A DNA stretch of 64,000 bases from Chryseobacterium oryctis (GCF_025971925.1 NZ_JAPDHV010000003.1:186001-250000), one strand, 5' to 3'. Counted from the first letter of the stretch, positions 44,657-55,231 are shown. Numbers and translations: made by a program. Notes: a model not told the origin generated them from the sequence alone.

Positions 44657-47260
44657 ATGACATCACAAGAGATACGTCAAAAATTTTTAGATTATTTTAA
44701 AAGTAAAGACCACCTTATCGTTCCTTCTGCACCTATCGTGTTGAAAGACGATCCAACATTAATGTTTTCCAATTCGGGGATGACGCAGTTTAAAGATTTT
44801 TTCTTAGGCTACAAAACACCTACTGCACCGAGAATTGCTGACACTCAAAAATGTTTGAGAGTTTCAGGGAAACATAATGATTTGGATGATGTAGGTAGAG
44901 ATACTTATCATCACACAATGTTTGAAATGTTAGGAAACTGGTCTTTTGGTGATTATTTTAAAAAAGATGCTATTGCTTTTGCCTGGGAATTATTGACCGA
45001 AGTTTACGGAATTCCTAAAGAAAATCTTTATGTTACTATTTTCGAAGGAGATGCTTCGGAAAATTTAGAAAGAGACCAAGACGCATATGATTATTGGAAA
45101 GCTTTAATTTCTGAGGACAGAATCATCAACGGAAACAAAAAAGATAACTTCTGGGAAATGGGAGCAAGCGGACCTTGCGGACCTTGTTCTGAAATTCATG
45201 TTGACTTGAGAAGTGAAGAAGAAAAAGCGAAAGTTTCGGGATTAGATTTAGTGAACAACGATCACCCACAAGTTGTTGAAATCTGGAATCTCGTTTTCAT
45301 GCAATACAACCGTAAAGCAGACGGAACATTAGAAAACCTTCCTGCAAAGCATATTGATACAGGAATGGGGTTTGAGCGTCTTTGTATGGCACTTCAAGGA
45401 AAATCTTCAAACTATGACACAGATGTTTTCACACCTATTATTGCTAAAGTTGAGGAACTTTCAGGTAAAAAATATTCAGGAATTTTAGAAGATGAAAAAG
45501 ATATTGCTATTCGTGTGGTTGTTGACCATATCAGAGCGGTTTCTTTTGCCATTGCAGACGGACAACTACCATCAAACGGAGGAGCAGGATATGTAATCAG
45601 AAGAATTTTAAGAAGAGGTATTTCTTATTCTTACAGATTCTTAGGAATGCAGGAACCTTTCCTTTACAAGTTAGTGGCTGTTTTACAGGAACAAATGGGT
45701 AAATTCTTCCCTGAACTTGAAAAACAAGGAAAACTGGTTTCAGAAGTTATTAAAAGTGAAGAAGAATCTTTCTTAAAAACCATTGAAACAGGATTAATAA
45801 GAGTTGAAAAGCTCATTCAGCAGACTATTGCAAATAATGCCAAAGTTTTACCAAGCGAAGAAGTATTTGAATTATATGATACTTATGGTTTCCCTGACGA
45901 TTTAACAAGAATCATCGCTGAAGAAAAAGGCTTAACCATTGATGAGAAAGGCTTTGAAGCTGAAATGGAGAAACAAAAACTTCGTTCAAAAGCAGATTCT
46001 GCTCAAAAAGTGTATGACTGGGTAGTTTTAGAAGATAAAGATGTAAACTTTGTAGGTTACGACCAAATAGAAGCTGAAACTACGATTAGTAAATACAGAA
46101 AAGTAGAAAACAAAGATGGAGAATTTTATCAGGTCGTATTGAGCAACTCCCCTTTCTACCCTGAAGGTGGTGGACAAGTTGGTGACAAAGGTACTCTTGA
46201 AAACGCTACTGAAAGTTTTGAAGTTTTAGAAACGAAAAAAGAAAACGGATTAATTATTTCTTTAATCAACGGACTTCCGAAAGACGCAAGTGCTGTTTTT
46301 TACGCTAAAGTAAATGCTGTAGAAAGAAAAAACTCACAGGCAAACCACTCTGTAACTCACCTTTTACATGAGGCGTTAAGAGACGTTTTAGGAACTCATG
46401 TTGAGCAAAAAGGTTCTTATGTAGGACCTGATTATCTGAGATTCGACTTCTCTCATTTCTCAAAAATGACTGAAGAAGAATTAGCTTTGGTAGAAGAAAA
46501 AGTAAATGCAAAAATCAAAGAAAGTATTGCATTACAGGAATTCAGAAGCATCCCGATTCAGGAAGCACTGGATAAAGGTGCAATGGCTTTGTTTGGGGAA
46601 AAATATGGTGATAATGTACGAATGATTCAGTTTGGAAGTTCCAAAGAACTTTGTGGAGGTACTCACGTTAAAAACACCAGCGAAATCGGACATTTCAAAA
46701 TAGTTTCTGAAAGTTCTGCTGCTGCAGGAATCAGAAGAATTGAAGCTATTTCAGGTGATAAATCTGAGGAATATTTCAAAAATTTAGAAAAACAAATTGT
46801 TGAACTTTCTCAGTTGTTGAAATCTAAAGATGTTGTAAAATCTATCGAAAAATTATTAGATGAAAACGCTTCTTTAAAATCTGAAGTTGAATCTCTGAAA
46901 AAAGAAAAAGCAAAAGGAGAAATCGGAGATTGGAAAAACTCTTATGAACAAAAAGGTAACAAACAACTTTTGGTAAAGAGAACGTCTTTAGACGCAGGTT
47001 CTGTAAAAGACCTTGTTTTCCAATTGAAAAAAGAAATCCCAACTTCTGTAACGGTAATTCTTTCTGATGCAGATGGGAAACCAATGATTACCGTGGGTGT
47101 TTCTGATGATTTAGCGGCTTCTTATCAAGCGGGAGCTATTGTAAAAGATTTGGCAAAAGAAATCCAAGGTGGTGGTGGTGGAAACCCAGGTTTCGCAACA
47201 GCTGGAGGAAAAAATCTTGATGGTCTTGAAAATGCCTATCAAAAAGCGTTAACACTCTAA
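44657..47260 (+). CDS. alaS: Alanine--tRNA ligase
   Basis: 867 residues. The class II catalytic core has [15 protein letters not shown] and the motif region [36 protein letters not shown]. The editing domain has zinc-site [11 protein letters not shown] (~565) and CGGTHV (~670). The C-terminal oligomerisation domain ends with [14 protein letters not shown], typical of AlaRS. It charges tRNA-Ala and clears mischarged Ser/Gly. Single gene, with a terminator after it. Confidence 0.97.
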   Translation: MTSQEIRQKFLDYFKSKDHLIVPSAPIVLKDDPTLMFSNSGMTQFKDFFLGYKTPTAPRIADTQKCLRVSGKHNDLDDVGRDTYHHTMFEMLGNWSFGDYFKKDAIAFAWELLTEVYGIPKENLYVTIFEGDASENLERDQDAYDYWKALISEDRIINGNKKDNFWEMGASGPCGPCSEIHVDLRSEEEKAKVSGLDLVNNDHPQVVEIWNLVFMQYNRKADGTLENLPAKHIDTGMGFERLCMALQGKSSNYDTDVFTPIIAKVEELSGKKYSGILEDEKDIAIRVVVDHIRAVSFAIADGQLPSNGGAGYVIRRILRRGISYSYRFLGMQEPFLYKLVAVLQEQMGKFFPELEKQGKLVSEVIKSEEESFLKTIETGLIRVEKLIQQTIANNAKVLPSEEVFELYDTYGFPDDLTRIIAEEKGLTIDEKGFEAEMEKQKLRSKADSAQKVYDWVVLEDKDVNFVGYDQIEAETTISKYRKVENKDGEFYQVVLSNSPFYPEGGGQVGDKGTLENATESFEVLETKKENGLIISLINGLPKDASAVFYAKVNAVERKNSQANHSVTHLLHEALRDVLGTHVEQKGSYVGPDYLRFDFSHFSKMTEEELALVEEKVNAKIKESIALQEFRSIPIQEALDKGAMALFGEKYGDNVRMIQFGSSKELCGGTHVKNTSEIGHFKIVSESSAAAGIRRIEAISGDKSEEYFKNLEKQIVELSQLLKSKDVVKSIEKLLDENASLKSEVESLKKEKAKGEIGDWKNSYEQKGNKQLLVKRTSLDAGSVKDLVFQLKKEIPTSVTVILSDADGKPMITVGVSDDLAASYQAGAIVKDLAKEIQGGGGGNPGFATAGGKNLDGLENAYQKALTL

Positions 47261-47286
47261 TCAAGATAATATTTTCAAAATATAGA

Positions 47287-47320
47287 AAAGCGTACATAGA
47301 TAATTTGTACGCTTTTTTTG
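47287..47320 (+). terminator. Terminator of alaS
   Basis: AAAAGCGTACA/TGTACGCTTTT stem followed by T residues. Confidence 0.85.
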
Positions 47321-47427
47321 TTGGTTATTTCTAAACTGTTTGGTTGGTATTCCTTCTTTTTATAAAACTAAAGAAACCAATAATGTTAAGGATTAATTAA
47401 AAATTTTCTCAAAATAAGAATTATGAC

Positions 47428-47435
47428 TAATTTTG
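47428..47435 (+). promoter_or_regulatory. Candidate -7 element for the DUF5686-family gene
   Basis: TAATTTTG 15 nt before the ATG at 47451, giving a very short leader. Confidence 0.45.
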
Positions 47436-47450
47436 ATTCAGATTTATCTC

Positions 47451-49655
47451 ATGGAAAGGTTTTTATCACTCATTTTTTGTTTGGTTTTTGTTTTTGGTTA
47501 TTCGCAATCAAAAACTACAACCATTGAAACAGTAATTATTGAGGATAAAAGCGACCCCAGAGCATTAGAAATTTTAAAAAAGGTAAATAAACTTTTTAAG
47601 GAAAATTCTCCGCAAAGTCTTGATTCTTACGCCTACAAATCATATGAAAAAATTTCATTAGACATTAATGAAGACAGTATTTCTCAGTTTAATAAATTTT
47701 TCAATGATGCTAATCTTTTCAAAAAGAAAAGAGAAAAAGATTCACTAAATAATATTTCGGCAAGAGAGATATTTTCAAAAAGCAAACTTTTCCTTTGGGA
47801 AAGAGCTCAGGAATTTTTGTATTCCAAAAAATATGGTGAAAAGATAAATATTCTCGACAACAGAATTTCAGGATTGAGGCAGCCTATCTATGAAATGATG
47901 GCTCTTCAACAAAGCAACCGAGACAAGCTTCCCAATCAGTTAAAACAAGAAAACAGAGGTCTTTACAGGTTTTTCCTGACAGATACTCTTGAGCTTGACG
48001 GAAGAAAAAATTTCGTCATCCGATTTCGTGAAGTTAATTATAAAAATCCTGACAAAAAGAGGAAATACAACGGTGTAATCTATATTGATACAAAAACTTA
48101 CGGTGTTAAAAAAATTGAAAATTTCAGTAAGAATAAAAACGACGGAATTATTACAAGCACCTGGACTTATTACAACAACAAATGGTTTCTCGCTCTTGAA
48201 ACCGTAAAACTAAAGATGAGCAATATGTCTTTAGAAGGAAGCAACCAGGAAAATTCTGAAGAAAAAACCAAGAAAAAGGATAAAAAAACCTTCGGAACTT
48301 ATGCTTTTCTTACCTCAAGGTATTTTGACTTTCTATCTCCTATCGATGAACATAAAAATGACTTCAAAGGATATACTTTTTCAGTAAAAAGTACAGACGG
48401 AAAAAGTTTAGATTTATATAGAACCGACGCATTAACGGAACGTGAAAGAAATACGTACAAAACTATTGACAGTCTTGGAAGAAAATACAATATCGACAGT
48501 AAAGCCCAAATTTTATCCGGTTTACTAAACGGACAAATCAGAGTTGGAAATGTAGATTTCGCCTTAGATGAAATTGTGAATTATAACCTTTACGAAGGCT
48601 TCAGAGTAGGTTTAAAAACTAAACTGAACGAAAATTTCAATTCTTATGTTTCACCTGACTATTATTTTGCGTACGGTTTCAAAGATGACCGATGGAAATA
48701 CGGACTTGGAATTGACATTAAAACAACTTTAGAAAAAAACTCTTATTTCAGGATTGAACATTATAATGATGTGACTTCTTCCGGAGAATTTTACCGAAAA
48801 CTCTGGAGCTTCAAAATGCGTACAATGAATTATGGAAACAACCTGAACAACGACCGTTATTTTCGTTTCAGAGGAGTATCATTGTCTTACAATAATGATG
48901 TAAGTAACGCTCTCACTTTAGTTTCAGCCATACGAAGAAATCGTGAAGAAGCCATGTTTGATTACGGATTCAGAAACAAAGGTGCAGATTTTGATAACTT
49001 CAGCACATTATTTACGCTAAAATATTCTCCGTTTTCTACTAATATCATGACTCCGCAAGGAAAATCTTTGATAGACCAAAGATATCCGGAAATATATCTG
49101 AATTATGAGCAGAGCTATAAACTTTTAGGAGGAGATTTCGACTACTCCCGATTCGACCTGCTTTTCCTGCATAATTTCAAAACAAGATTCGGAACTACTG
49201 GTTTTAGATTATATGGAGGAATTGTTTTGGGAAGCGCACCTATTTGGAAAAACTTCACTATGAACGGTTTAGCCTCTCCAAGAAAGGATTTCAATTTCAA
49301 CCTTACTTCATATTTAGGATTTGCGACATTGGAAGGAGGAAAATATTACAATGACAGATTTGTTGCTTACTATTTAACCCATAAAATTCCTTGGTATTTT
49401 AAAAGCTTTGGAAAAAACGTTTCGAGTTTTGATTTTGTACTGAGAGGAACAATCGGAAATATGAAACATCCTGAATACCATGAATTCAAGTTCAAAAAAC
49501 TTGACCGTTTATATCAAGAAGTGGGTCTGGAATGGAACAATTTCCTTTCAACCTATTTCAATTTGGGATTATTTTACAGAGTTGGATATTATACAACTCC
49601 GAATTTTAAGCAAAATTTTGCAATACAGTTTAAATTAAAATTACTAGATTTTTAA
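47451..49655 (+). CDS. DUF5686-family outer-membrane protein
   Basis: 734 residues from ATG 47451 (signal peptide MERFLSLIFCLVFVFGYSQ). An earlier in-frame start at 47433 overlaps the promoter and is not preferred. The N-terminal half has a soluble domain (SYAYKSYEKISLDINED, then YNGVIYIDTKTYGVKKIENF). The C-terminal half consists of amphipathic beta strands and ends KQNFAIQFKLKLLDF, a barrel ending in Phe. This matches the large DUF5686 proteins of Bacteroidota, which are predicted outer-membrane barrels. Some relatives carry an N-terminal CarboxypepD_reg-like domain, not seen here. The role is unknown. The small gene at 49658 follows directly. Confidence 0.8.
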   Translation: MERFLSLIFCLVFVFGYSQSKTTTIETVIIEDKSDPRALEILKKVNKLFKENSPQSLDSYAYKSYEKISLDINEDSISQFNKFFNDANLFKKKREKDSLNNISAREIFSKSKLFLWERAQEFLYSKKYGEKINILDNRISGLRQPIYEMMALQQSNRDKLPNQLKQENRGLYRFFLTDTLELDGRKNFVIRFREVNYKNPDKKRKYNGVIYIDTKTYGVKKIENFSKNKNDGIITSTWTYYNNKWFLALETVKLKMSNMSLEGSNQENSEEKTKKKDKKTFGTYAFLTSRYFDFLSPIDEHKNDFKGYTFSVKSTDGKSLDLYRTDALTERERNTYKTIDSLGRKYNIDSKAQILSGLLNGQIRVGNVDFALDEIVNYNLYEGFRVGLKTKLNENFNSYVSPDYYFAYGFKDDRWKYGLGIDIKTTLEKNSYFRIEHYNDVTSSGEFYRKLWSFKMRTMNYGNNLNNDRYFRFRGVSLSYNNDVSNALTLVSAIRRNREEAMFDYGFRNKGADFDNFSTLFTLKYSPFSTNIMTPQGKSLIDQRYPEIYLNYEQSYKLLGGDFDYSRFDLLFLHNFKTRFGTTGFRLYGGIVLGSAPIWKNFTMNGLASPRKDFNFNLTSYLGFATLEGGKYYNDRFVAYYLTHKIPWYFKSFGKNVSSFDFVLRGTIGNMKHPEYHEFKFKKLDRLYQEVGLEWNNFLSTYFNLGLFYRVGYYTTPNFKQNFAIQFKLKLLDF

Positions 49656-49657
49656 TC

Positions 49658-49894
49658 ATGCAGAGAATAGAGATAAAAGCAGACCAGTTTTTCGAATTAT
49701 TAAAATTAAAAGATACCTCAATGTGGGAAATTTTCTCGCAAATGCTTGATGGAAACGAAAAAGAAATCATCTTTTTAGATAATGAAGACAAGATACTTTT
49801 CAATTACATTTTGCCATCAACACAAGAAAAGCTAGAAGAGGATAGAAAAGAATTTTCTAAACAATTTTCAGAAAAACTGACAAACTTGAATTAA
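49658..49894 (+). CDS. Small acidic protein of unknown function
   Basis: 78 residues, not recognised. Starts 2 nt after the upstream stop, so it is translated as part of the same unit. It is charged and mostly helical, with a Lys/Glu-rich C-terminal helix (TQEKLEEDRKEFSKQFSEKL). No membrane segment or signal peptide. Antitoxin-like size was considered, but no toxin lies beside it. Confidence 0.65.
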   Translation: MQRIEIKADQFFELLKLKDTSMWEIFSQMLDGNEKEIIFLDNEDKILFNYILPSTQEKLEEDRKEFSKQFSEKLTNLN

Positions 49895-49914
49895 AAAGAG
49901 AACATAAAAGAACA

Positions 49915-49976
49915 TCATTCTGAACAAAAATGAAGTGAAGAATCTACAAATTTCTGAGATTCTTCCTTCGTCAGAA
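49915..49976. repeat. Interrupted-palindrome intergenic repeat
   Basis: Nested inverted repeats: GAAGAATCT (49937-49945) with AGATTCTTC (49957-49965), and TTCTGA (49918-49923) with TCAGAA (49971-49976). The ATTCTGA...GAAGTGAAGAATCT wording resembles dispersed intergenic palindromes I recall from other Bacteroidota, so it may be one copy of a genome-wide family. It also sits between convergent genes, where it could terminate transcription. Confidence 0.6.
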
Positions 49977-49991
49977 GGATATTCCTTATAC

Positions 49992-50837
49992 TTATCTCAA
50001 AAAATCGTCAATTGTTTTCTTTGTTTCAGCGACGTCGTGTACTCTCAAAATTTTCGCTCCTTGCTGTAAAACTTTTAGATGAAGTTTCTGAGTTTCTGCA
50101 TTAATTTCCAAAGGTGATTTTCCAAGAGGTTTGTATATAAAAGATTTTCTTGAAATCCCAATTAATAAAGGAAATTTCCCTAATCCCAAATACTTCACCT
50201 CATCAATCATTTTCATTTGGTCTTCAATTGTTTTTCCAAAACCAAAACCCGGGTCTAAAATAATATCTGTAACTCCTTTCTCTAAAAGTTCATTGGTTTT
50301 TTCAGAAAAATATTGATTAATTGAAAGTATAATATCTTCATATTCTATCTTTTCATGCATCGTTTCATAGGAAGGGTTTATATGCATCAGAATATAAGGA
50401 AGTTTAGTTTCTGCCGCTGTGTCAAACATTTTATCATCATAATAACCTCCGGAAATATCATTAATAATATCAATACCTTCATTAAACCCGAACTTTACAG
50501 TTTCCGAGTAAAATGTATCTAATGAAATAAGTGTTTGAGGAAATTCTTTTTTGATTTGAGAAATTATATTTCCAATTCTCTTGATTTCTTCTTCACAACT
50601 TAAAAATTCGGCATTAGGACGTGTTGATTGAGGACCAATGTCAATAATTTCTGCTCCTTCAGCAATTAATTTTTCAGCATGTTGAAGTGCCTGTTTTTCA
50701 TTATTAAATTTACCTCCATCCGAAAAAGAATCAGGGGTAAGATTGAGAATACCCATAATCTTCGGAGAAGATAAATCCACAAGTCTTCCGTTGCAGTTTA
50801 TTGAATGAAAATTAATAGATGATAAATGATTTTGCAT
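49992..50837 (-). CDS. folP: Dihydropteroate synthase
   Basis: 281 residues. IMGILNLTPDSFSDGGKFNN near 27-46 is the pterin/pABA loop motif; IIDIGPQSTRPNAEFLSCEEE, INDISGGYYD, and DPGFGFGKTIEDQMKMI follow in the order typical of a TIM-barrel DHPS. It joins pABA to dihydropterin diphosphate for folate synthesis and is the sulfonamide target. Divergent from the DUF1599 gene 112 bp away, a linkage I recall in other Bacteroidota. Confidence 0.95.
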   Translation of the reverse strand: MQNHLSSINFHSINCNGRLVDLSSPKIMGILNLTPDSFSDGGKFNNEKQALQHAEKLIAEGAEIIDIGPQSTRPNAEFLSCEEEIKRIGNIISQIKKEFPQTLISLDTFYSETVKFGFNEGIDIINDISGGYYDDKMFDTAAETKLPYILMHINPSYETMHEKIEYEDIILSINQYFSEKTNELLEKGVTDIILDPGFGFGKTIEDQMKMIDEVKYLGLGKFPLLIGISRKSFIYKPLGKSPLEINAETQKLHLKVLQQGAKILRVHDVAETKKTIDDFLR

Positions 50838-50924
50838 ATTACAAAAATACTAACTTCTAGCTTCTCATCTCTATTTCTGCTCAAAAAACTAAGCACTGAT
50901 TCCTACTACCTAAAAGCTATTTCG

Positions 50925-50932
50925 TATATTTG
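50925..50932 (+). promoter_or_regulatory. Candidate -7 element for the DUF1599 operon
   Basis: TATATTTG, 17 nt before the ATG at 50950. Confidence 0.5.
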
Positions 50933-50949
50933 AAAGATTAAGAGAATTT

Positions 50950-51516
50950 ATGCTAAAAACATCAGTACAGTTCGAGAAAGTTATCAATGAATGTCGTGAT
51001 TTATTCAGTAAAAAATTAAAAGATTACGGCGCAGCTTGGAGGGTTTTGAGACCAAGTTCAATCACGGATCAGATTTACATAAAAGTCAACAGAATCCGTA
51101 CCTTACAAATGACTGATAAAAAAATGGTGGATGAAAGCGAAGAAGAAGAGTTCATCGCTATCGTCAACTACTCTATTATCGGGCTTATTCAGCTTGAAAA
51201 AGGTCTTTCAAACGACTTCAATGAAAATACTGAAGAAATCTTGAAACTTTATGACAAATACGCCAAAGAAGCACAAGCTTTAATGGAAAGAAAAAACCAT
51301 GATTACGGTGAAGCGTGGAGAGATATGAGAATTTCTTCAATTACAGATTTGATTTACCAAAAAGTTTTAAGAACAAAACAAATTGAAGATAATCAAGGAG
51401 TTACTATTATATCTGAAGGTTTAGATGCTAATTATTTCGATATGCTGAACTATGCTGTTTTTTGCTTAATAAAATTTTCAGAAAAAATAAACAATTTCGA
51501 ACCAAAAAATATTTAA
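50950..51516 (+). CDS. DUF1599 protein with two internal repeats
   Basis: 188 residues made of two similar halves: DLFSKKLKDYGAAWRVLRPS and, about 105 residues later, ALMERKNHDYGEAWRDMRIS. Each is followed by SITDxIYxKVxR. Family function unknown; the conserved DYG-AWR and charged residues suggest a nucleotide-binding or hydrolysing fold. One nt separates it from the following BT_3928-like gene, and it starts the group that ends at tpiA. Confidence 0.88.
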   Translation: MLKTSVQFEKVINECRDLFSKKLKDYGAAWRVLRPSSITDQIYIKVNRIRTLQMTDKKMVDESEEEEFIAIVNYSIIGLIQLEKGLSNDFNENTEEILKLYDKYAKEAQALMERKNHDYGEAWRDMRISSITDLIYQKVLRTKQIEDNQGVTIISEGLDANYFDMLNYAVFCLIKFSEKINNFEPKNI

Positions 51517-51517
51517 T

Positions 51518-52624
51518 ATGCTTAAAGGATTATTACGCTTTATTATTGCTGTTATTTTCATCCTTTCGGGGTTTGTAAAAGCCGTAGATTTGGTCGGTTT
51601 TTCTTTCAAAATGGAAGAATACTTCTCTCCTACCGTTTTCAATATGCCGTTTTTTGAAAAATTTGCACTGCTTTTTTCAATAATTGTAGTGGTTTTAGAG
51701 CTTTTACTGGGCTTTATGCTTTTATTAAAACTCAAACTAAAGTTCTCAATTTCAGCATTAATTGTGCTTTGTATTTTCTTTGGATTTCTTACTTTTTATT
51801 CTGCCTATTTCAATGTAGTTACAGATTGCGGATGTTTCGGAGATGCTATTAAATTCACACCTTGGCAAAGTTTTATCAAAGATATCGTCCTTTTATTTGG
51901 TTTAATTATCTTATTTCTTCTTTATAAAAACGAGTTCAAGAAAAAAGATGATTATTCTGTCGACCAAAAAGAATCTTCAAGTAAATTCAAATATATCCTT
52001 TTCGGTATTTTTTCTTTAGTAATGATTGGCATTATGAGCTACGGAATTGCTCAGGAACCCATCATTGATTTCCGTGATTATAAAATCGGGACAGATTTGA
52101 AGGCTGAAAAAGAAAAAATTGCTAAAAATCCTTCTGAATATAAAACTTTTTACTCCCTTAAAAATCAGAAAACAGGCGAAATTTTAAAAGTAAACCAAGA
52201 TGATTACATCAATGAAACAAAATATTGGGAAGAAGGTTCACCTTGGAAAATTGAGGAAGGAAAAAACGAATCTGTTATGGTAAAAGAAGGTTATCAATCT
52301 GAAATTGTGAAGTTTAAAATTGAAGATCCATCCGGACTTGAACTTACCAACGAAATCATCAATGCCCCAAAAGCTGTTTTGGTTTTCTCTTATCATCCAA
52401 AAGAGGTTTCTGCTGAAATGATTCAGAAGATTGAAAATAAAATAAAAACAGAAAAAGCTGTTGTTTACGGAGTTTCAACAGATCCTAACACTTTTAAGAC
52501 AATCAAAAATGCAATGATGGACGGAACAGCCATCAAAACTATTGCAAGAAGCAATCCGTTCGTTTTAACGATACAAAACGGAAAAATTGTAGATAAACAA
52601 CCTGCAAAAAATTATATTAAATAA
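51518..52624 (+). CDS. BT_3928-like MauE/DoxX-type membrane protein
   Basis: 368 residues. Four N-terminal membrane helices (~1-145) with VVTDCGCFGDAIKFTPWQSF, the Cys-Gly-Cys motif of MauE/DoxX-like quinone- or disulfide-related proteins. A fifth helix (~165-185) then leads to a soluble ~180-residue domain with a thioredoxin-like flavour (APKAVLVFSYHPKEVS, RSNPFVLTIQNGKIV) but no CxxC. The role is unknown; disulfide handling is inferred from the cysteines. It follows DUF1599 with a 1-nt gap, and the TerB-like gene starts 36 nt after it. Confidence 0.82.
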   Translation: MLKGLLRFIIAVIFILSGFVKAVDLVGFSFKMEEYFSPTVFNMPFFEKFALLFSIIVVVLELLLGFMLLLKLKLKFSISALIVLCIFFGFLTFYSAYFNVVTDCGCFGDAIKFTPWQSFIKDIVLLFGLIILFLLYKNEFKKKDDYSVDQKESSSKFKYILFGIFSLVMIGIMSYGIAQEPIIDFRDYKIGTDLKAEKEKIAKNPSEYKTFYSLKNQKTGEILKVNQDDYINETKYWEEGSPWKIEEGKNESVMVKEGYQSEIVKFKIEDPSGLELTNEIINAPKAVLVFSYHPKEVSAEMIQKIENKIKTEKAVVYGVSTDPNTFKTIKNAMMDGTAIKTIARSNPFVLTIQNGKIVDKQPAKNYIK

Positions 52625-52660
52625 ATCTAATAGTAAAACTCAACTTTTAAACTAACATTA

Positions 52661-53011
52661 ATGCAAAAATCAAATAAACCAATTGCCGGATATCACTTAT
52701 TAATGATTCTTTCTTCCGTAGACGGAGAATTTGCACCTGAAGAAGGAATGCTTATTCAGCAATATTTAGCAGATGAATTTCCTTTCAGAATGAATCTTGA
52801 TAACGAACTGGAAACTTTAGCTTTATTAAAACCCGAAGAATGGAAAGATCACTTTGAATTTCATGCACGTTGTTTTCTTGATGATTCTATAGAAGAAGAA
52901 CGTGTAAAGTTTGTACAATTTGCTAAATCTCTGATAAAAGCTGATAACACAGTAACCGATGAAGAGCATACATTCTATAAACTTTTGAAAAATCTTTGGA
53001 AGCTAGATTAA
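52661..53011 (+). CDS. TerB-like small helical protein
   Basis: 116 residues. A helical bundle with LLMILSSVDGEFAPEEGMLIQQYL and SLIKADNTVTDEEHTFYKLL, paired acidic loops as in TerB/TerB-like domains. Family members bind metals or membranes; relation to tellurite resistance is not implied. It lies 21 nt before the S9 peptidase gene. Confidence 0.75.
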   Translation: MQKSNKPIAGYHLLMILSSVDGEFAPEEGMLIQQYLADEFPFRMNLDNELETLALLKPEEWKDHFEFHARCFLDDSIEEERVKFVQFAKSLIKADNTVTDEEHTFYKLLKNLWKLD

Positions 53012-53032
53012 GATACCAAGAACAATATACAT

Positions 53033-55159
53033 ATGAAAAAGTTTTATTTATCACTTTTAATAATGAGTTCAGCAACATTTCAGTCTCAAAAATTTCCAGA
53101 CCTTAAAGCTCCGGTAGCCGAAAAGCAGGAACATATAAGAGACATACACGGAGATAAAGTAAACGATCCCTACTACTGGATGATTGATTATTTCAAAAAA
53201 GGAAAAGATTCTACCAAAGTTGTGGATTATCTGAAAGCAGAAAATACCTATTGGCAAGGTATGATGAAAGATACAGAACCTTTCAGAGATAAGCTTTTTC
53301 AGGAAATGAAAGCCAGAATTAAGGAAAAAGATGAATCTGTTCCGGTTTTCAAAAACGGTTACTATTATTATACCCGTACAGAAACAGGAAAACAATATTT
53401 CAAATATTGCCGAAAAAAAGGTAATCTTACAACTCCCGAGGAAATTCTTTTGGATGTAGACCAACTTGCTGAAGGTCATGCTTATTACTCTGCTTCAGGT
53501 TTCAGCATAAGTCCTGATAATACCAAAATGATTTATGGAGTGGATGATGTATCAAGAAGACAATATAAATTATTTTTAAAAGATTTTTCAACAGGGAAAA
53601 CCACTGACTTAGGTATTAAAAACACTACAGGTTCTGCAACTTGGGCAAATGATAACAAAACTATTTTCTATACAGGAAAAAACCCTGAAACACTTTTAAC
53701 AGAGAAAATTTTCAGACATACTCTGGGAACTGACTCTTCTAAAGATGTCTTGGTGTATGAAGAAAAAGACAAAACCAATTACATAGGAGTTGGAAAGTCT
53801 AAGAATGACAAATTCATTATGATTTATTCCGGTGCTACAACTTCCTCAGAAACAAGATATATAAGTGCTGATGACCCCAATGGAACATTCAAAGTTTTTC
53901 AGCCAAGAATGAAAGATGTTTTGTATGATGTAACTCCTTTGGAAGATAAATTTTTAATTACAACCAACAAAGATGCTCTTAACTTTAAGGTAATGGAATG
54001 TCCTTTGGATAAAACCGGTGTTGAAAACTGGAAAGATTTCATTCCACATAGAAAAGATGTCTTAATGGAAGGAATCAGTGAGTTTAAAAATTATCTTGTT
54101 TTCAGCGAAAGACAAAACGGACTTTCTCAATTAGTCATTTTTGACAGAAAAACAGGTAAAAAAGAGTTTTTAAAATTCGATGAAGCGGCTTACACCGTTT
54201 ATCCATCAGGAAATCCTGAATACAATACCGATAATTTCAGATTCGGATATACTTCCATGATTACTCCTAGTTCTCAATACGAACAGGATTTAAAAACAGG
54301 AAAAAGAACCTTGCTAAAGCAACAGGAAGTTTTAGGAGGTTACAATAAAGAAAATTATGTAACCGAAAGACTATTTGCTATAGCAAAAGACGGAACTAAA
54401 ATTCCGATTTCCATTGTTTATAAAAAAGGATATAAAAAAGACGGAAACAACCCTCTTCTACTCTATGCTTATGGTTCTTACGGAAATTCTATGGATGCAA
54501 CATTTAGTAGCGGAAGATTAAGCCTTTTAGATAGAGGTTTTGCTTATGCGATTGCTCATATTCGTGGCGGACAGGAAATGGGAAGACAATGGTATGAAGA
54601 CGGTAAAATGATGAAAAAGAAAAATACTTTTACCGATTTCATTGATTGTGGAGAATATTTAGTTAAAGAAAAATACACTTCACCTAAACATTTATACGCA
54701 CAAGGAGGAAGTGCAGGAGGCCTTTTGATGGGAGCTGTTGCCAATATGAGTCCCAATCTTTGGAATGGTGTTATTTCCCAAGTTCCGTTTGTAGATGTTG
54801 TTAATACAATGCTTGATGAAAGCATTCCGTTAACTACCAACGAATATGACGAATGGGGAAATCCTAATAACAAAGATGCATATTTCTATATGAAATCTTA
54901 TTCTCCTTATGAAAATATCGAGAAGAAAAACTATCCAAATATATTAGTAACCACAGGTTTACACGATTCTCAGGTGCAATATTTCGAACCTGCGAAATGG
55001 GTTGCAAAACTGAGGGATATGAAAACTGACAAAAATGTATTATTACTAAAAACAGACATGGATTATGGTCACGGTGGAGCATCCGGAAGATTTGATTATC
55101 TGAAAGATGTTGCTTTAGTGTATGCATTCATGTTTAAATTGGAAGGAATTAATCAGTAA
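53033..55159 (+). CDS. Exported oligopeptidase B-like S9 serine peptidase
   Basis: 708 residues with signal peptide MKKFYLSLLIMSSATFQS. An N-terminal beta-propeller (~75-420) covers the C-terminal hydrolase. The triad is Ser560 (QGGSAGGLLMG), Asp645 (TGLHDSQV) and His680 (DYGHGGASGRFD). The glycine-rich and acidic residues around VPFVDVVNTMLDESIPLT match oligopeptidase B, which cuts after Arg/Lys in short peptides. The signal peptide makes it periplasmic rather than cytosolic. It follows the TerB-like gene by 21 nt, then the inverted repeat that begins the GxxExxY cassette. Confidence 0.9.
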   Translation: MKKFYLSLLIMSSATFQSQKFPDLKAPVAEKQEHIRDIHGDKVNDPYYWMIDYFKKGKDSTKVVDYLKAENTYWQGMMKDTEPFRDKLFQEMKARIKEKDESVPVFKNGYYYYTRTETGKQYFKYCRKKGNLTTPEEILLDVDQLAEGHAYYSASGFSISPDNTKMIYGVDDVSRRQYKLFLKDFSTGKTTDLGIKNTTGSATWANDNKTIFYTGKNPETLLTEKIFRHTLGTDSSKDVLVYEEKDKTNYIGVGKSKNDKFIMIYSGATTSSETRYISADDPNGTFKVFQPRMKDVLYDVTPLEDKFLITTNKDALNFKVMECPLDKTGVENWKDFIPHRKDVLMEGISEFKNYLVFSERQNGLSQLVIFDRKTGKKEFLKFDEAAYTVYPSGNPEYNTDNFRFGYTSMITPSSQYEQDLKTGKRTLLKQQEVLGGYNKENYVTERLFAIAKDGTKIPISIVYKKGYKKDGNNPLLLYAYGSYGNSMDATFSSGRLSLLDRGFAYAIAHIRGGQEMGRQWYEDGKMMKKKNTFTDFIDCGEYLVKEKYTSPKHLYAQGGSAGGLLMGAVANMSPNLWNGVISQVPFVDVVNTMLDESIPLTTNEYDEWGNPNNKDAYFYMKSYSPYENIEKKNYPNILVTTGLHDSQVQYFEPAKWVAKLRDMKTDKNVLLLKTDMDYGHGGASGRFDYLKDVALVYAFMFKLEGINQ

Positions 55160-55165
55160 ACATCA

Positions 55166-55192
55166 CGCAGATTTTACAAATTTTGCAGATTA
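55166..55192 (+). repeat. Left inverted repeat of the GxxExxY cassette
   Basis: Begins CGCAGATTTT and ends TTTTGCAGATTA. Each arm also contains an internal direct repeat of GCAGATT. Confidence 0.6.
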
Positions 55193-55231
55193 GCCAATGA
55201 CAGAAAATGAAATTTCTTATATCGTCCGAAA

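Noticed and set aside
49658..49894. Antitoxin gene
   Set aside because: Size would fit, but there is no DNA-binding motif and no toxin gene beside it; the neighbour is an outer-membrane protein.
52661..53011. Tellurite resistance system
   Set aside because: Only a lone TerB-like domain; no TerC, TerD or TerA gene in the window.
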